Part shown: positions 46,739 through 56,486 of the stretch, piece after piece | How positions within the stretch are numbered: position 1 is the stretch's first letter | Layout: each line of letters opens with the position of its first letter | NCBI GenBank assembly: GCA_037074705.1 | Contig: CM073590.1 | Span: 210,410,746 to 210,474,745 of the forward strand | Length of the DNA stretch: 64,000 bases | DNA from: Zhengitettix transpicula | Taxonomy: Eukaryota; Arthropoda; Insecta; Orthoptera; Tetrigidae | Reading direction: 5' to 3' | Program-made: the position numbers and the translations under genes | Notes under the pieces: generated by a model | Told to the model about the DNA's origin: nothing | The model's database searches: none | The model's input: the letters and a program-made list of their open reading frames with translations, nothing else

Positions 46739-48711
46739 AATTTATAGCTAGAATAAATTTAGCACTACAAATCAATCGAATGTAATTGATGTTGAGACCC
46801 AATTATGTAACTTACTTACTCATAATCTCCTAAATTGATAACAGTAATTCTCTGATTTGTTTTTATCTTAACCTACAAGGATCCAATTTCTGCGAACGAT
46901 ATTGAAACTGACACAACCAACCAGATGGGAATCATATCACATGTTCATTAATAAGAGAATTTTGATCTCGCTTCAGACATCGCTTGACTCTTTCTTATTC
47001 CCTGATGAAAGTTCTGCCGGGTCATTTTAAGACTTCAGCCACAATCTGAGCCACTCAGGCTGCCGTAGATGGACAAGATTATTTTTATATTGAATTCGTA
47101 ATCGCCTACATAAAATAAAGTTCTTCCCGCTAATTAGTGTGTTTCTACATACTGCCTGAAGTAACGATTTAACCAGAGTATTATGCAAGTATAAGATTAT
47201 TTTGAGAATATTGTGTATGCTTAATGAACCAAAAATCACGTCAAAAATAGCCGCATAAAAAATAATGTCACCAGTAGATCGAAACGCATTTTGTAAGACG
47301 AAATTCCAGTCACTTTTCTCATTTTATGTAAAATCCAACAGAACTTCCAGGGTTTCGAAATAAATAAAACGTAATTTGTGGGTCGATTTATTTGGATTCA
47401 CGACCAGAAGCTGAACGAGCAGCCAGTAACAGTGGACGGAAACCGGCTGTCGTGTGTGAAAAAAAGCGAAGCCAAGTCTCATCGCCATTGAAAGGTCAAC
47501 TCGTTCATATATTGTGAAGATAAAGACAATTTATTCACGCGTCGAACAATAACTGCAAAATATTAAACTAATCTTCTAAGATTTGAGCGGACGTTGGTGA
47601 GTTTTCCGGAAATCATGACCGTGTACAAAGTGACAGTGAGAAGTGTGAGATATGATAATTATGAATCACAGGATCCTATTACCTGGATTTGGCATCTTAT
47701 GATTTTTAATTTTTTTTACAAAACTCAGAAGTTTGATTTCACAAACACAAAACACCCCTGATGGCACCCTCACGTTCGGGATGGATGGGAGAATTTAAAT
47801 CAACGGAATGAACTGGCTTTGCTACCAAAACCTGCGGCAAAAATGTTCACGAACAATTTTGAGATCCTCAAGAAGTATTTCAAAGAATCGTAATAGGTAC
47901 CTAAATGTCTGAAATATGCTTAAGTAGAAGAAAACGTACAAAAACATAATGTTGGAAAATAAAAAAAATTATTGTAAAAGAATATATGTTACAAGCACAT
48001 TATTTCGAATAAAGCCAGTTTATTCCATGCAGCTACTTCAGGGGATTGTTTTCATGTCGACGTATCTCACGAAACCTCGTCATAAAATATTTTCTGATCT
48101 AGCGGTTTTCCTTGGATGGGTTCTTTTACGATCAATTTAGTATCAATGTAAGGGAGGGCTTCAATGGCCCTCACTAGTCCTGAAAGATCTCTGGACCAGT
48201 TCAGATTTGTTCCTACTACCTTGTATTACCTTCTCCTTAGTGGTAACAATTTTTGGGTCTGTTTCCTCACACCGAAACAAGAAAAAAAAATTGCCACGTA
48301 AAGATACATCCGAGAGTCCTTCGTTTTTAAGACAATTACGAAAGAACATACTGCCACATTATCACCTTATTGACAAGAAACTCGTAACAAGTGTTCAAAA
48401 TGGGCTCTACTCACGCATCCCACTCGTCAGATGACTCGGTCACGGCATCAAACTATTTCGCAGGCGTCCTCGTCAGGTTTCACCGTATTAGGAGTGTCTG
48501 CTGCAGAAACCAATAATTTTAGATGGCCCCAACAAAGAAAAGACCGAACACACCTCGTGGCGTACCTATCCATCACCTACGGTAAACATCAACCGCAGCA
48601 CATGTCGAAAAATGTGGCTTAACTGTGCTGAAGCCCCATCACGCGTACTGTTCTTCTTATATGCCGTATCAGGTCTGAGTAAAGTATCTCTATAAAGCAC
48701 CTGTAAGATGA
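46739..48711. other. Intergenic, no gene seen
   Basis: Several frames of 60-75 codons overlap on both strands between 47.0 and 48.7 kb; none shows a domain. A moderately GC-rich patch at 48,430-48,700 adjoins the next retroelement copy. Confidence 0.4.
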
Positions 48712-49077
48712 GCATACGGTAAGAGTTGTCCGCTATTCCTATTGGAATAGTCGGCCAGCTGCCTCCTAAACTGGTCAAGGCACGGAGAGGGAAAAGCTGC
48801 GACCCCACAGCAAACCCCTCTCTCGCCATCGGAAAGGCGTGGGACGAATACCAAATGCCCGACCTACCTGATGCAGGTTTTACTAGGGTTTTCCCTGCAT
48901 CACTTTTAAGCGAAAGCCGGGTAGGATACTTAAACCATAGTCTGGAGTCACTAGTTAACCCTTGGCTGCCTTGCTCTACCCTTCCTGATCCCTCCTTTCA
49001 AAGCCCTTCCTATGCTATTAAAGGGGAGTTGCCACCATGTGGATTACCCTCATGTAGCCTGTTACTCTAAAAAAAAC
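48712..49077 (+). mobile_element. Poly(A) retroelement, copy E (sense)
   Basis: The only copy in plus orientation. It ends GTAGCCTGTTACTCT followed by a run of eight A (49,070-49,077), which fixes the sense strand of the family. The frame 48,726-49,070 (114 codons) begins MSAIPIGIVGQLPPKLVKAR, contains MPDLPDAGFTRVFPASLL and closes at the start of the poly(A). The 5' edge differs from that of B and C, consistent with 5' truncation. The protein resembles nothing I know. Confidence 0.82.
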
Positions 49078-49545
49078 TGGGAGAACGTACGAAAAACAGT
49101 CATCTGACCTTTCCCCTCGTTCTGGTGTGAAGAACGAGCCCCCCAAAACAGTAAAGTTATTATTGTAACACCCTGAATAATCTATATTTATGTATGCTTC
49201 TCGATATGTTGGCACAGAGTCAACGGATTCATCTATGTATTTATACATAGTACTTGTAATTTACTATTACACACGTAAATAATGTCACAGAGACTGTTAA
49301 CTCGTATAACAGCTGTAAATACGTGATTTTGCAGGACGAGGTAGTCCTGATCTTGTGGGGGGATTAAAAAATTTGAATTTTCGTCTGCACGGCCGATCAC
49401 TTCCCAGCGCCCAAAATCCCGTTTACGTTCATCACTACCCAAGTATTAGCGACGTAAATAATTTGATAGTGTAGAAATTTTTGTATGTCTTGGAAAAATT
49501 TAAGAAAAAGTTGTAAGTATGATAATCAAATAAATAAGTTGCGAA
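49078..49545. other. Intergenic, no gene seen
   Basis: No supported feature. Confidence 0.45.
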
Positions 49546-49715
49546 ACAACGGGCAAATACCACGCAACATTTCTGTAGACCTTGTTACTATCGTCAGGTG
49601 ATTCAAGTAACGGAAGAACCGTAAGAACGACACACGCCACAAAAGAGATGATCTCAAAAGTTAACGGAAGCAGAAGCGTTGTGTGGTATTTACGTAGTAG
49701 TTATTTAGAAACTTA
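49546..49715. repeat. Inverted pair of hammerhead-like repeats
   Basis: The minus arm (49,610 down to 49,546) reads CACCTGACGATAGTAACAAG, GTCTACAGAAATGTTGCGTG, GTATTTGCC. The plus arm (about 49,655-49,715) has AGAAGCGTTGTGTGGTATTT. The minus arm keeps the CTGACGA core and a TAG/CTA stem but has CA inserted before GAAA. Confidence 0.5.
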
Positions 49716-49825
49716 TTAATCAATTTTTTTTTTACTTTTAACACGGACGTTTTATATTTTAATTTCAAAAGTTCTTATTTTTTTAAATAGATCCAGGGAA
49801 TCTGATGGACATAGGACACGCCTTG

Positions 49826-50057
49826 TTTTTTTAAAAAGCCTCGGGGAGGGGGGGGAGCTGTTTTTAACTGAAACGTTTGAAATCACGAGAAACGTAGTGG
49901 AAGTATCAATCTTTTCCCCTAGATCGATAGATTACTTTTTTTCTAGCACACGTCTGATGAAATATTCATGTTTTTTTTAAAAAAAAAAAGCTTCGTGTGG
50001 GGGAGAGAAGCAGTTTTAAACTGAAACGTTTGAAACCACGAAAAACTTGGTGAAAGG
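49826..50057. repeat. Direct repeat upstream of E93, two ~85-bp units
   Basis: Both units have an A/T run, then a G-rich stretch, then TTTTAACTGAAACGTTTGAA-like sequence (ACTGAAACGTTTGAAA(C/T)CACGA) and GGTGAAAG/AGTGGAAG. Units start near 49,826 and 49,971, a period of about 145-148. Their function is unknown. Confidence 0.65.
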
Positions 50058-51500
50058 TGTGTGGAAGGCAGGAATTCCGTCGAAAGAGAGCCGCCGCCGG
50101 TAGAAAGCAGCAGGTGTGCAAGGTTTTGAAACATCGAACCACGGAAACAGGCGCGCACCAAAAATATTTCTGGCGATAAGACATGTGCAAGAACTCGAAG
50201 GCAAACATCCGCGCCCTCCGCCGAATACGGCGCGATTACAACCACTACACCGCCTTCGCGATCAATAAATTTAATAAACCATAACCCGTACTTAGGTGGA
50301 CGAGGAGGGGGGAAGAGCGGGGGCGTAAGGGGAAGGGTGGGCGAAAAGACCAGACGAAAAGGGACGCGACTTTGGGGTGGGGACGAACAGACTGATGGGG
50401 AGCTCTAACGCAGAATATCGACCAGCCTCTCTGCAATATTCTCTTCCCAACCTTCCAAATATCTCGAGTCACTCCGACGAAAATTCGCGAACCTTCTCTT
50501 CTCTCTCTCTCTCTCTCTTTCCTCCGTTCTTTCTCTCTCCGTCATTTTTTTATAAAAAAATCCTTTCCTCTCGCTACATCGCTCAATGTCTGGACAGCGG
50601 AGGAAGGAAGGCGGAAGAGAAGTAGAGGGGGTAGAAATCTTTAGAATCGCCCCGCCTTATCGCCGGTTGTCTTGACAACGGCGCCAAATATTCGCCAACG
50701 TTGCTAAATATTCGCCATTGAAGACGCAAAGTACCGAGACGCCGCTGTCTGGATAACACTACATAGGTGGGCGTGGTTGTCTCAGCTGCGTGTAGATGGC
50801 ACTAGCGCCTGTGCGAACAAACGTGCGAATTTACCGAAAATGAGGGGAGAAGGGTTCGTACCTCGTGCACGTGTGTGGGAGCAGACCTGGGGACTCGTAA
50901 AGTTGTCGGGGGGATGACCGACGTCACGGGAACGCGTTCAAACGAAAATATAAGCAACAGGACGAGCCCCGTTCTCTCAGCTGAGGTAACATCCGACGCA
51001 GGCTTCACGTAACGGAAACCAACACGCCGTTTACGGTTCAATAAATCTTCATATATAATTCAACGGCCAGACTCCGGAATGCACTGTCAATTAAAATCGA
51101 TTTAATCGTCCGGGATACGTAACTTTGAAATAGACTCCCACAGACCGCGCGATGTTTCGCGATGGTTTACCGAAAGGGGGGGTCCCCCTCCCTTCTTTTT
51201 ATGGATTGAACGGCGTCGACCCCCGCAAATGTTACGTGGCGGTAATTGCGTTGCTGCCAGTGTTTTTCGGCGGTTGCAATCTCCCCGCGCCACCCCGCCC
51301 CCACCTCCGCCCCCCTCTACCACTTCTTTAACCCTAAATTTTACGGCCATCTGTCGAGTTTCCATGTCCACCCCATCATGCGCCGGAAGTGACAGAATTT
51401 TTTGGACGCATTGTTCCCCAGCAAGCGTTTCCGCGTCTGCACACGGCAAGTACTTTTATTTTAACGGTCTGTTGTAGTCGCAGTTGGGCGCTGCGAATTA
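50058..51500. promoter_or_regulatory. GC-rich region upstream of E93
   Basis: The composition shifts sharply to GC-rich with many CG dinucleotides and G/C runs. It includes a CT run (50,494-50,519) and an E2F-like GGCGCCAAA (about 50,680-50,688) within a short repeat of AAATATTCGCCA (about 50,685-50,716). Open frames on both strands (for example 51,102-51,449 minus) are low-complexity and unlikely to be genes. It may be distal regulatory DNA or leader exons of E93. Confidence 0.35.
50494..50519. repeat. (CT)n microsatellite
   Basis: A run of CT dinucleotides that reads as GAGAG on the minus strand, the recognition pattern of GAGA-factor and Pipsqueak-type proteins. Confidence 0.85.
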
Positions 51501-53419
51501 CGAGCGACACAAAGAAGTGTGGAAAGAAACTTTTTTTTTAAAAAAAAAGAAAGAAAGCGTTTGAGGTTTAGCAAAGAATGGGAAGAGAACGAGGACAAAT
51601 TTTGTTATTCATTAGCGATGCCGTCAAAGGAATGAGGAGTGGTGGCGAGAGGCAAATTTACTCGCGGAAAGCGGACACACACCTGTTGTTGATCAAAGCG
51701 AGATGGCCAACATTTTCGCAACTGCTTCAGAGGACACTGAACCGTCCGAATGCTACGAAAATACGGTAACTTACAAGCCAGGCGAACGAAAATACTCAAT
51801 TACAAACTTACCCCTCATTCAAACGCACCCTTATACAATTATATCAACACACTCTTGCTTCATATTCATATAGAATTCAATTGTCCAATCGGTAGGCCCT
51901 TTTTGTTGTCCAGGAATACTAATTTACAACTCTTAATTCCCTTGAGAAATGCCAAGACTTGAAGGAATCTCACCTTTGCCCTGCTTCACATCCACTCATC
52001 CACTTTACGATCTCGTCCCTGCCATCTCCAAACATCTTAGTTTCACTTTAAACCGTACGTGTAGTGCTTGTCATTTTCAGCTGGCAACTATAAGATTTGA
52101 ACAGCACGCAGTCAGAATGAAAATCCTCCCCGATGAAATCAGTTGCCCAAAAATTTACAAATTCTGCACTCTGGTCTCATTAGTAAACGCCATTGTCTGT
52201 CTAACTACTGACTTCATTTTCATCTTAGTCACGCCGAGTCACGTCACGTGATGTTTCACAAAATCACATCAAATGACACGATCGTAACACAGTTGAGTTT
52301 CACCAAAATACAGAAACATCTTCTAGGTAATTTTCCGCTGTCATTTTTCACTTGCATTTTTCCGGAACATTCAGCGCTGTCCGATATATTTTTTTTTTTC
52401 TGAAAAGAGAAGTCGAAAAGGATTCACGTCCCATCGACGTTCATATTCTAGGTTATTGTAATTTTTTCATGTTCAGCAGCCCCACGAATATTTTTTTTTG
52501 TAAAATATTGCTGCTCTTAGAAATTCGCAATACTCTTTAAAGCATTTTAAAAAACTATTTTAATATATTTATGGTTTTAAAATCGTGAGATTAAAAAACT
52601 GAAACACAAATGTGTGCTAAAATTTATGTCACATAATTTTAATTATACGATAAATAAGTAAAATATATCACGTGCGCCTCATATAGATATATGTATATAT
52701 CTGGGACAAAAGAAGACGGTTTAAGTGTTCTAATAAACGTTGTCATGTTGATGATTGACGATCACGTCAATTATTATTTTTTTGTATCTGACAAGACGAA
52801 ATCGACTTATCAGTACTCGATTGAAGGATATATAATTACGAACATTCTGCGGGGAAATATGCTCAATTGAAATAAACTGCTTACACCGTTATCGCCGTTC
52901 CACTACCCTGACAATCGATTGTGCTCGAAATTATTTTCCCGGACCAATTCGTAAATCTTTCAGCACACACACACACACACGAATATATACATTTATAAAC
53001 ATGGAGCGCACTTAATATTATATCTCTCCTATTTAACGTATAATTAAAACTGAACTGGATATATAAATATATGTCATAAATTTCACATCACCCCTATAAA
53101 AGCATAAATATGTTTTTAAGATTTTTTTTGGAGATTCTTTAGAGTGTATTGAGAATTTCTAAAAGTTGCAATATTTCACCAAAAAAATATTCGTGGGACT
53201 CCTGAGCATATCCAAGAATTTTTTAAAGTCACAATTGATCTATAAAACAGATCAAGTTTCCGATGAAGTGACAGGAACAGGAACGAGTAAAGTAATATCG
53301 TCCTTTCGTAGAAGCCTGACTCATCCTTACTAGGCTGAGATTCAGGAAATCGTTTAATCAAACTCTCGGACGCTTCTGGAGTAGCGAATAACCAATAAAT
53401 CAAAATAATAAATAAAAGT
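51501..53419. other. Intergenic, AT-rich again
   Basis: The 100-codon plus frame at 51,949-52,251 has no recognisable domain. A short CA run lies at about 52,967-52,980. Confidence 0.4.
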
Positions 53420-53444
53420 TATATATATATATATATATATATAT
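53420..53444. repeat. (TA)n microsatellite
   Basis: An uninterrupted AT run of about 25 bases. Confidence 0.9.
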
Positions 53445-53684
53445 TATAAATTTCGCGTTTATTTGTTAGGTTTTTTTATTGTTTGTCATTGCCCACGCAC
53501 TAACTTTTTTTTAAGCCCACCCCTTGTCATCATCAGGCAGTCAGTTATATTTTGACAGTTTACATTTATCGGCTTTCAGGGAGTTTTCCTATTATTCTTA
53601 GTTACTACAGCACTTAACTTATACTTATATATATGTTCTCAATTGGAAATTTCAAACCTACTGTAACTTAATTATGTAAATACT

Positions 53685-53742
53685 TTTAGAGGGTCGCCAA
53701 TAACCATCAGGGTGACGCGACCGTAAATCAATAAAAAAAAAC
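53685..53742 (+). repeat. SINE/LINE 3' tail with hairpin
   Basis: GGGTCGCCAATAACCATCAG then GGTGACGCGACCGTAAATCA and an A-run. It matches the tail of the SINE at 12.0 kb, including the 5-bp stem GTCGC/GCGAC and the AATAACC loop sequence. It has no tRNA head, so it is a 5'-truncated copy or the partner LINE's end. Confidence 0.6.
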
Positions 53743-53904
53743 TTATACTGTAATTTGTAATGTTAACGTAGGTTAATATTCTTTAAATGTCTTAATTAGT
53801 CCGTTTGGTTCCTTAAACTTTTAACTAATTAGTAGTTATATTTATCTGACATTAGTTGAATTAATAGATAAATAAAACACGAAAATTATGTTGATACAAA
53901 CCTG

Positions 53905-53946
53905 TGCACCTAATGAAGTTCTAAAACAGGAACGAAACGCCGGAGT
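53905..53946 (+). ncRNA. Degraded hammerhead-like motif
   Basis: CAC, CTAATGA (G5 changed to A), an extra A, a 4-bp stem GTTC/GAAC (53,918-53,921 with 53,930-53,933), then GAAACGCC. Both the core and the ACGT are damaged. Confidence 0.4.
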
Positions 53947-55294
53947 ATTTGCAATTTAATATCCAATTTCCTGGTGAACTATTACATTGGCCATTTTATT
54001 CAACACCAATTTCTTTGGGCGTTCTTCCAAACGGTAACTTGTATTTTAAGCTGAATTTGGATATTTTTTCTTTCACTTTTGAATATTGGTATTAGGGAAT
54101 TTGTCTTCAATTTGATTTGATTTATTTATTCCATTATTCATTTCTATGATTCGAATATTACAGTCACTTTCCGTTTCCCTAAAGATGATTACCGTAATTT
54201 CATATGGGTTAAATTATCGCTTTATATGGCAACAGTTTATTTGTTACTATTAACTTCGATTGCCTGCCAATATATAAATTATTTCTCGGTTCCAGTAGAC
54301 ATAAAATTGAGAAAGTCTTGGATGCGACAAGAATGTATCGAAACCTTTTTTAAAAAATCCTCAATTTCTGGTTTACCTACATAAATAATGGAAACATCCG
54401 AAATAAATTTATTATAAATTTTCCCGTGCCCCTTCACACCAACAGCTGATTCCGACGCTTTGTCCAAGTTATCAAAAAAAAATTCCTGGTTTTTGATCAT
54501 TGCACAGAATCGCAGACATTAACTTCTTTCATTACGAAGGTACGATTCGATATTTCCGGTGAACCGTTTCTAAATCGCTGGAGCGGAACATACAGACAGG
54601 TTGTTTCACTCCTTTGAGCCTATTTTCGACTAATTGTGATGACGAAAATATCTCTGATAAAATCTCAAGTTTCCAGGGCTGAGCTGTTTTTACTCTATTG
54701 AACACAAATCTATTTCACGTGATGCCGAGAAACCCATATTTTTATAACTTTTCCACGGGTGATGATCCCGGTACACTTAGGTGCAGTGTTACAGTGTGGA
54801 AGTATATTTCTTCATGCGCTAGAAACCGGACGAAAACAAGTGACTAATTATAATTATTTCTTTATACATAATTTGGCACTAATAGTTTCCAAAGATCTAG
54901 GGGTTTAAAATATATTTTTACAACCACGATTCATTAATGGTAATTAAATTAAAAAGTTAGTTGACGCATAAATAAAAAATAAATGTCAGTCTCACACATT
55001 TATTATTTAATAATGTATGTGCCATTATCGCCTGAAATATATGATTAATTCCAAGATTAAGACACGTACATCATTTAGTTCTATTTTATTTTTTAAAGAT
55101 TCAATTTTAAAAATACATATGAATGGGACTTATTTGATTTTTCATATTTGCAATTATTAATTATTTTGTTTCTAATCCTCCATTTTATTTTTTATTATTA
55201 TTATTTCACGTGGGCACCTAAGCGCCTGATCAACTTTTGTACGAGTAGAGCCGTACTGCGGAAGAGAACCGCTCGCGAGTGAACACAAGTAACT
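53947..55294. other. Intergenic; one further motif trace
   Basis: A hairpin GATGC/GTATC followed by GAAAC at 54,321-54,344 is a probable worn hammerhead-like copy lacking its core. There is no gene evidence. Confidence 0.4.
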
Positions 55295-55531
55295 TTGTGG
55301 GAAATGGGAAGTTGGGGGGGTGCCTGGCGATGTGAAATGGAAGTGGGCAACAAGTTCGCAGAAAAGAACATGGCTGATGGTGGAGGAATTGACTTTATTA
55401 GTGGCCCGCAATTTGAACCATGGCACCGAGAAGAATATGAGGAGAGTCCAAGAGTCCGTAAGACGGTCAGCGACTTGCAAAATCAGGGAATGATGCGTGT
55501 ATACGTTTGCGTGTGCTGCGAATTCGGGTAG
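55295..55531 (+). CDS. Unidentified short ORF with protein-like composition
   Basis: From an internal ATG at 55,370 (context AACATGG) the frame reads MADGGGIDFISGPQFEPWHR and on through EEYEESPRVRKTVSDLQNQG before ending at 55,529-55,531. The mix of charged and small residues looks more protein-like than the other chance frames here. I do not recognise the family. It could be a processed-pseudogene fragment, a small upstream exon or chance. The opposite strand is open for 126 codons over the same region. Confidence 0.2.
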   Translation: MWEMGSWGGAWRCEMEVGNKFAEKNMADGGGIDFISGPQFEPWHREEYEESPRVRKTVSDLQNQGMMRVYVCVCCEFG

Positions 55532-56355
55532 GGCGTGGCATAGTAAAAACATATTTCGTACGTGTAGTGCGAATACGCGCGCGAGAGAGACGGAGAGAGA
55601 GAGAGAGTATTGTGGTAAGAGGAAAGAGAGAAAAAAGCGAGAAGGGGGATACTTAAAAAGAAGAAAAACTGTCAGGGTCAGTTTGGATTGCCATTCGGTT
55701 CCGGGCTTGCTGGCAAGGAAGGAGTAGGGGAGAGCCAGTTAGTTGCTCGCGGGCCGTCGAAGCGCGCTCTGCTTTTTAGTCGGACAACTTCGGGCCGGTC
55801 CGCCGATCTATATCCGAAAAAAGGTCATTAGCGGGATAGCGGAAGTGAATACAAGGGTAGGGCCTACAATATTTTCGGGTGGGGAGGTGGTGGTTGGTGG
55901 AGGAAGCGCCGCGAGAGGGGGGAAAGAAGACGCCGCGAAGCGTAGGGGGGAGAAGTTTCGACCGGGTCGATCGGAGCTTTAATAAAAAAAAGAGTGGTCC
56001 GCGCTTTTAACAAAAATATTATCCGGCGCGGCAGTCGGTCGGGAGCTCGCCGGCCGAACTGTTGCATCGCGGCGTGCGGAGCGCGCTTTAGGTGTGCGAA
56101 TAATATTTCGCTAGTCGCAGTGTCGAGCGTATTTTTATCGGTTTTTACAACGGCGCACTGACGGCGTAAGAGCGCGCCGTGTCGCGGAGGGGAAGCGGTC
56201 TCCCCTTCCCCACCAGGACTTCTCTCCCGCCCCCTTTCCCCTCCCCTACTTCTCCTCTTTTGCCGTCCGGCGAATCTCTCTCTCTCTTTTCCCTCCAACG
56301 TTCTGCTAAAGATCGCATCGAAGACGCGGCAATAGGCGGTGCAACGTGTTGCGTC

Positions 56356-56385
56356 ATGAGGGACATGACGTCACGAGAAGGGTGA
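56356..56385 (+). other. Upstream ORF in E93 leader, 9 codons
   Basis: ATG at 56,356 opens MRDMTSREG and stops at TGA 56,383-56,385, seven bases before the E93 start codon. If the leader spans this region, such a uORF could lower translation of E93. Confidence 0.5.
56366..56373. promoter_or_regulatory. Palindromic CRE-type site
   Basis: TGACGTCA, the full consensus of CREB/ATF-type bZIP factors, lies 20 bases before the start codon and inside the upstream ORF. A chance hit is possible in GC-rich DNA. Confidence 0.4.
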
Positions 56386-56392
56386 AGGAAAA

Positions 56393-56486
56393 ATGGCGGA
56401 GTGCTCCTATGCTCGCTGTGTTCAGGAGCGCCGAGCAATCAAAAAAGAGCTGCAACGATGGACGAAGAATATGGTTTTCGTCGTAG
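56393..56486 (+). CDS. E93: E93 coding exon 1
   Basis: It encodes [20 protein letters not shown] followed by [11 protein letters not shown] and the first base of a Gly codon. Donor GTGAGT at 56,487 (phase 1). C-x4-C plus a basic helix matches the N terminus of E93 and LCOR-like proteins. This exon is too short to stand out as an open frame by itself. Intron 1 (56,487-58,141) is GC-rich at its start, then AT-rich. Confidence 0.88.

Larger units (their letters stand above)
55585..56392 (+). promoter_or_regulatory. E93 GC-rich promoter and 5' leader (putative)
   Basis: A GC- and CG-rich block directly upstream of the E93 start codon. It holds a GA run (55,583-55,606), a CT run at about 56,276-56,288 and pyrimidine-rich C/T stretches (56,200-56,260). 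The transcription start is not determinable from sequence alone. The composition and position are those of a developmental-gene promoter plus leader in insects. GAGA-type repeats would suit GAGA-factor or Pipsqueak-family binding, which is inference. Confidence 0.55.

Noticed and set aside
47275..47295. GATCGAAACGCATTTTG as another hammerhead end
   Set aside because: No CTGANGA and no hairpin upstream within the expected distance.
51102..51449. 115-codon minus-strand gene in the GC-rich region
   Set aside because: The peptide is low-complexity (Gly and Arg runs from C-runs), with overlapping open frames on the other strand.
53525..53560. A hammerhead-like copy at CTGATGATGAC (minus)
   Set aside because: It has the core-like string but no GAAAC and no pairing stem II, so it is not counted in the set.
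56145..56438. Minus-strand frames of 97-144 codons over the E93 promoter
   Set aside because: They are open only because of GC-rich, C/T-repeat composition and are Arg/Gly/Ser/Pro biased.
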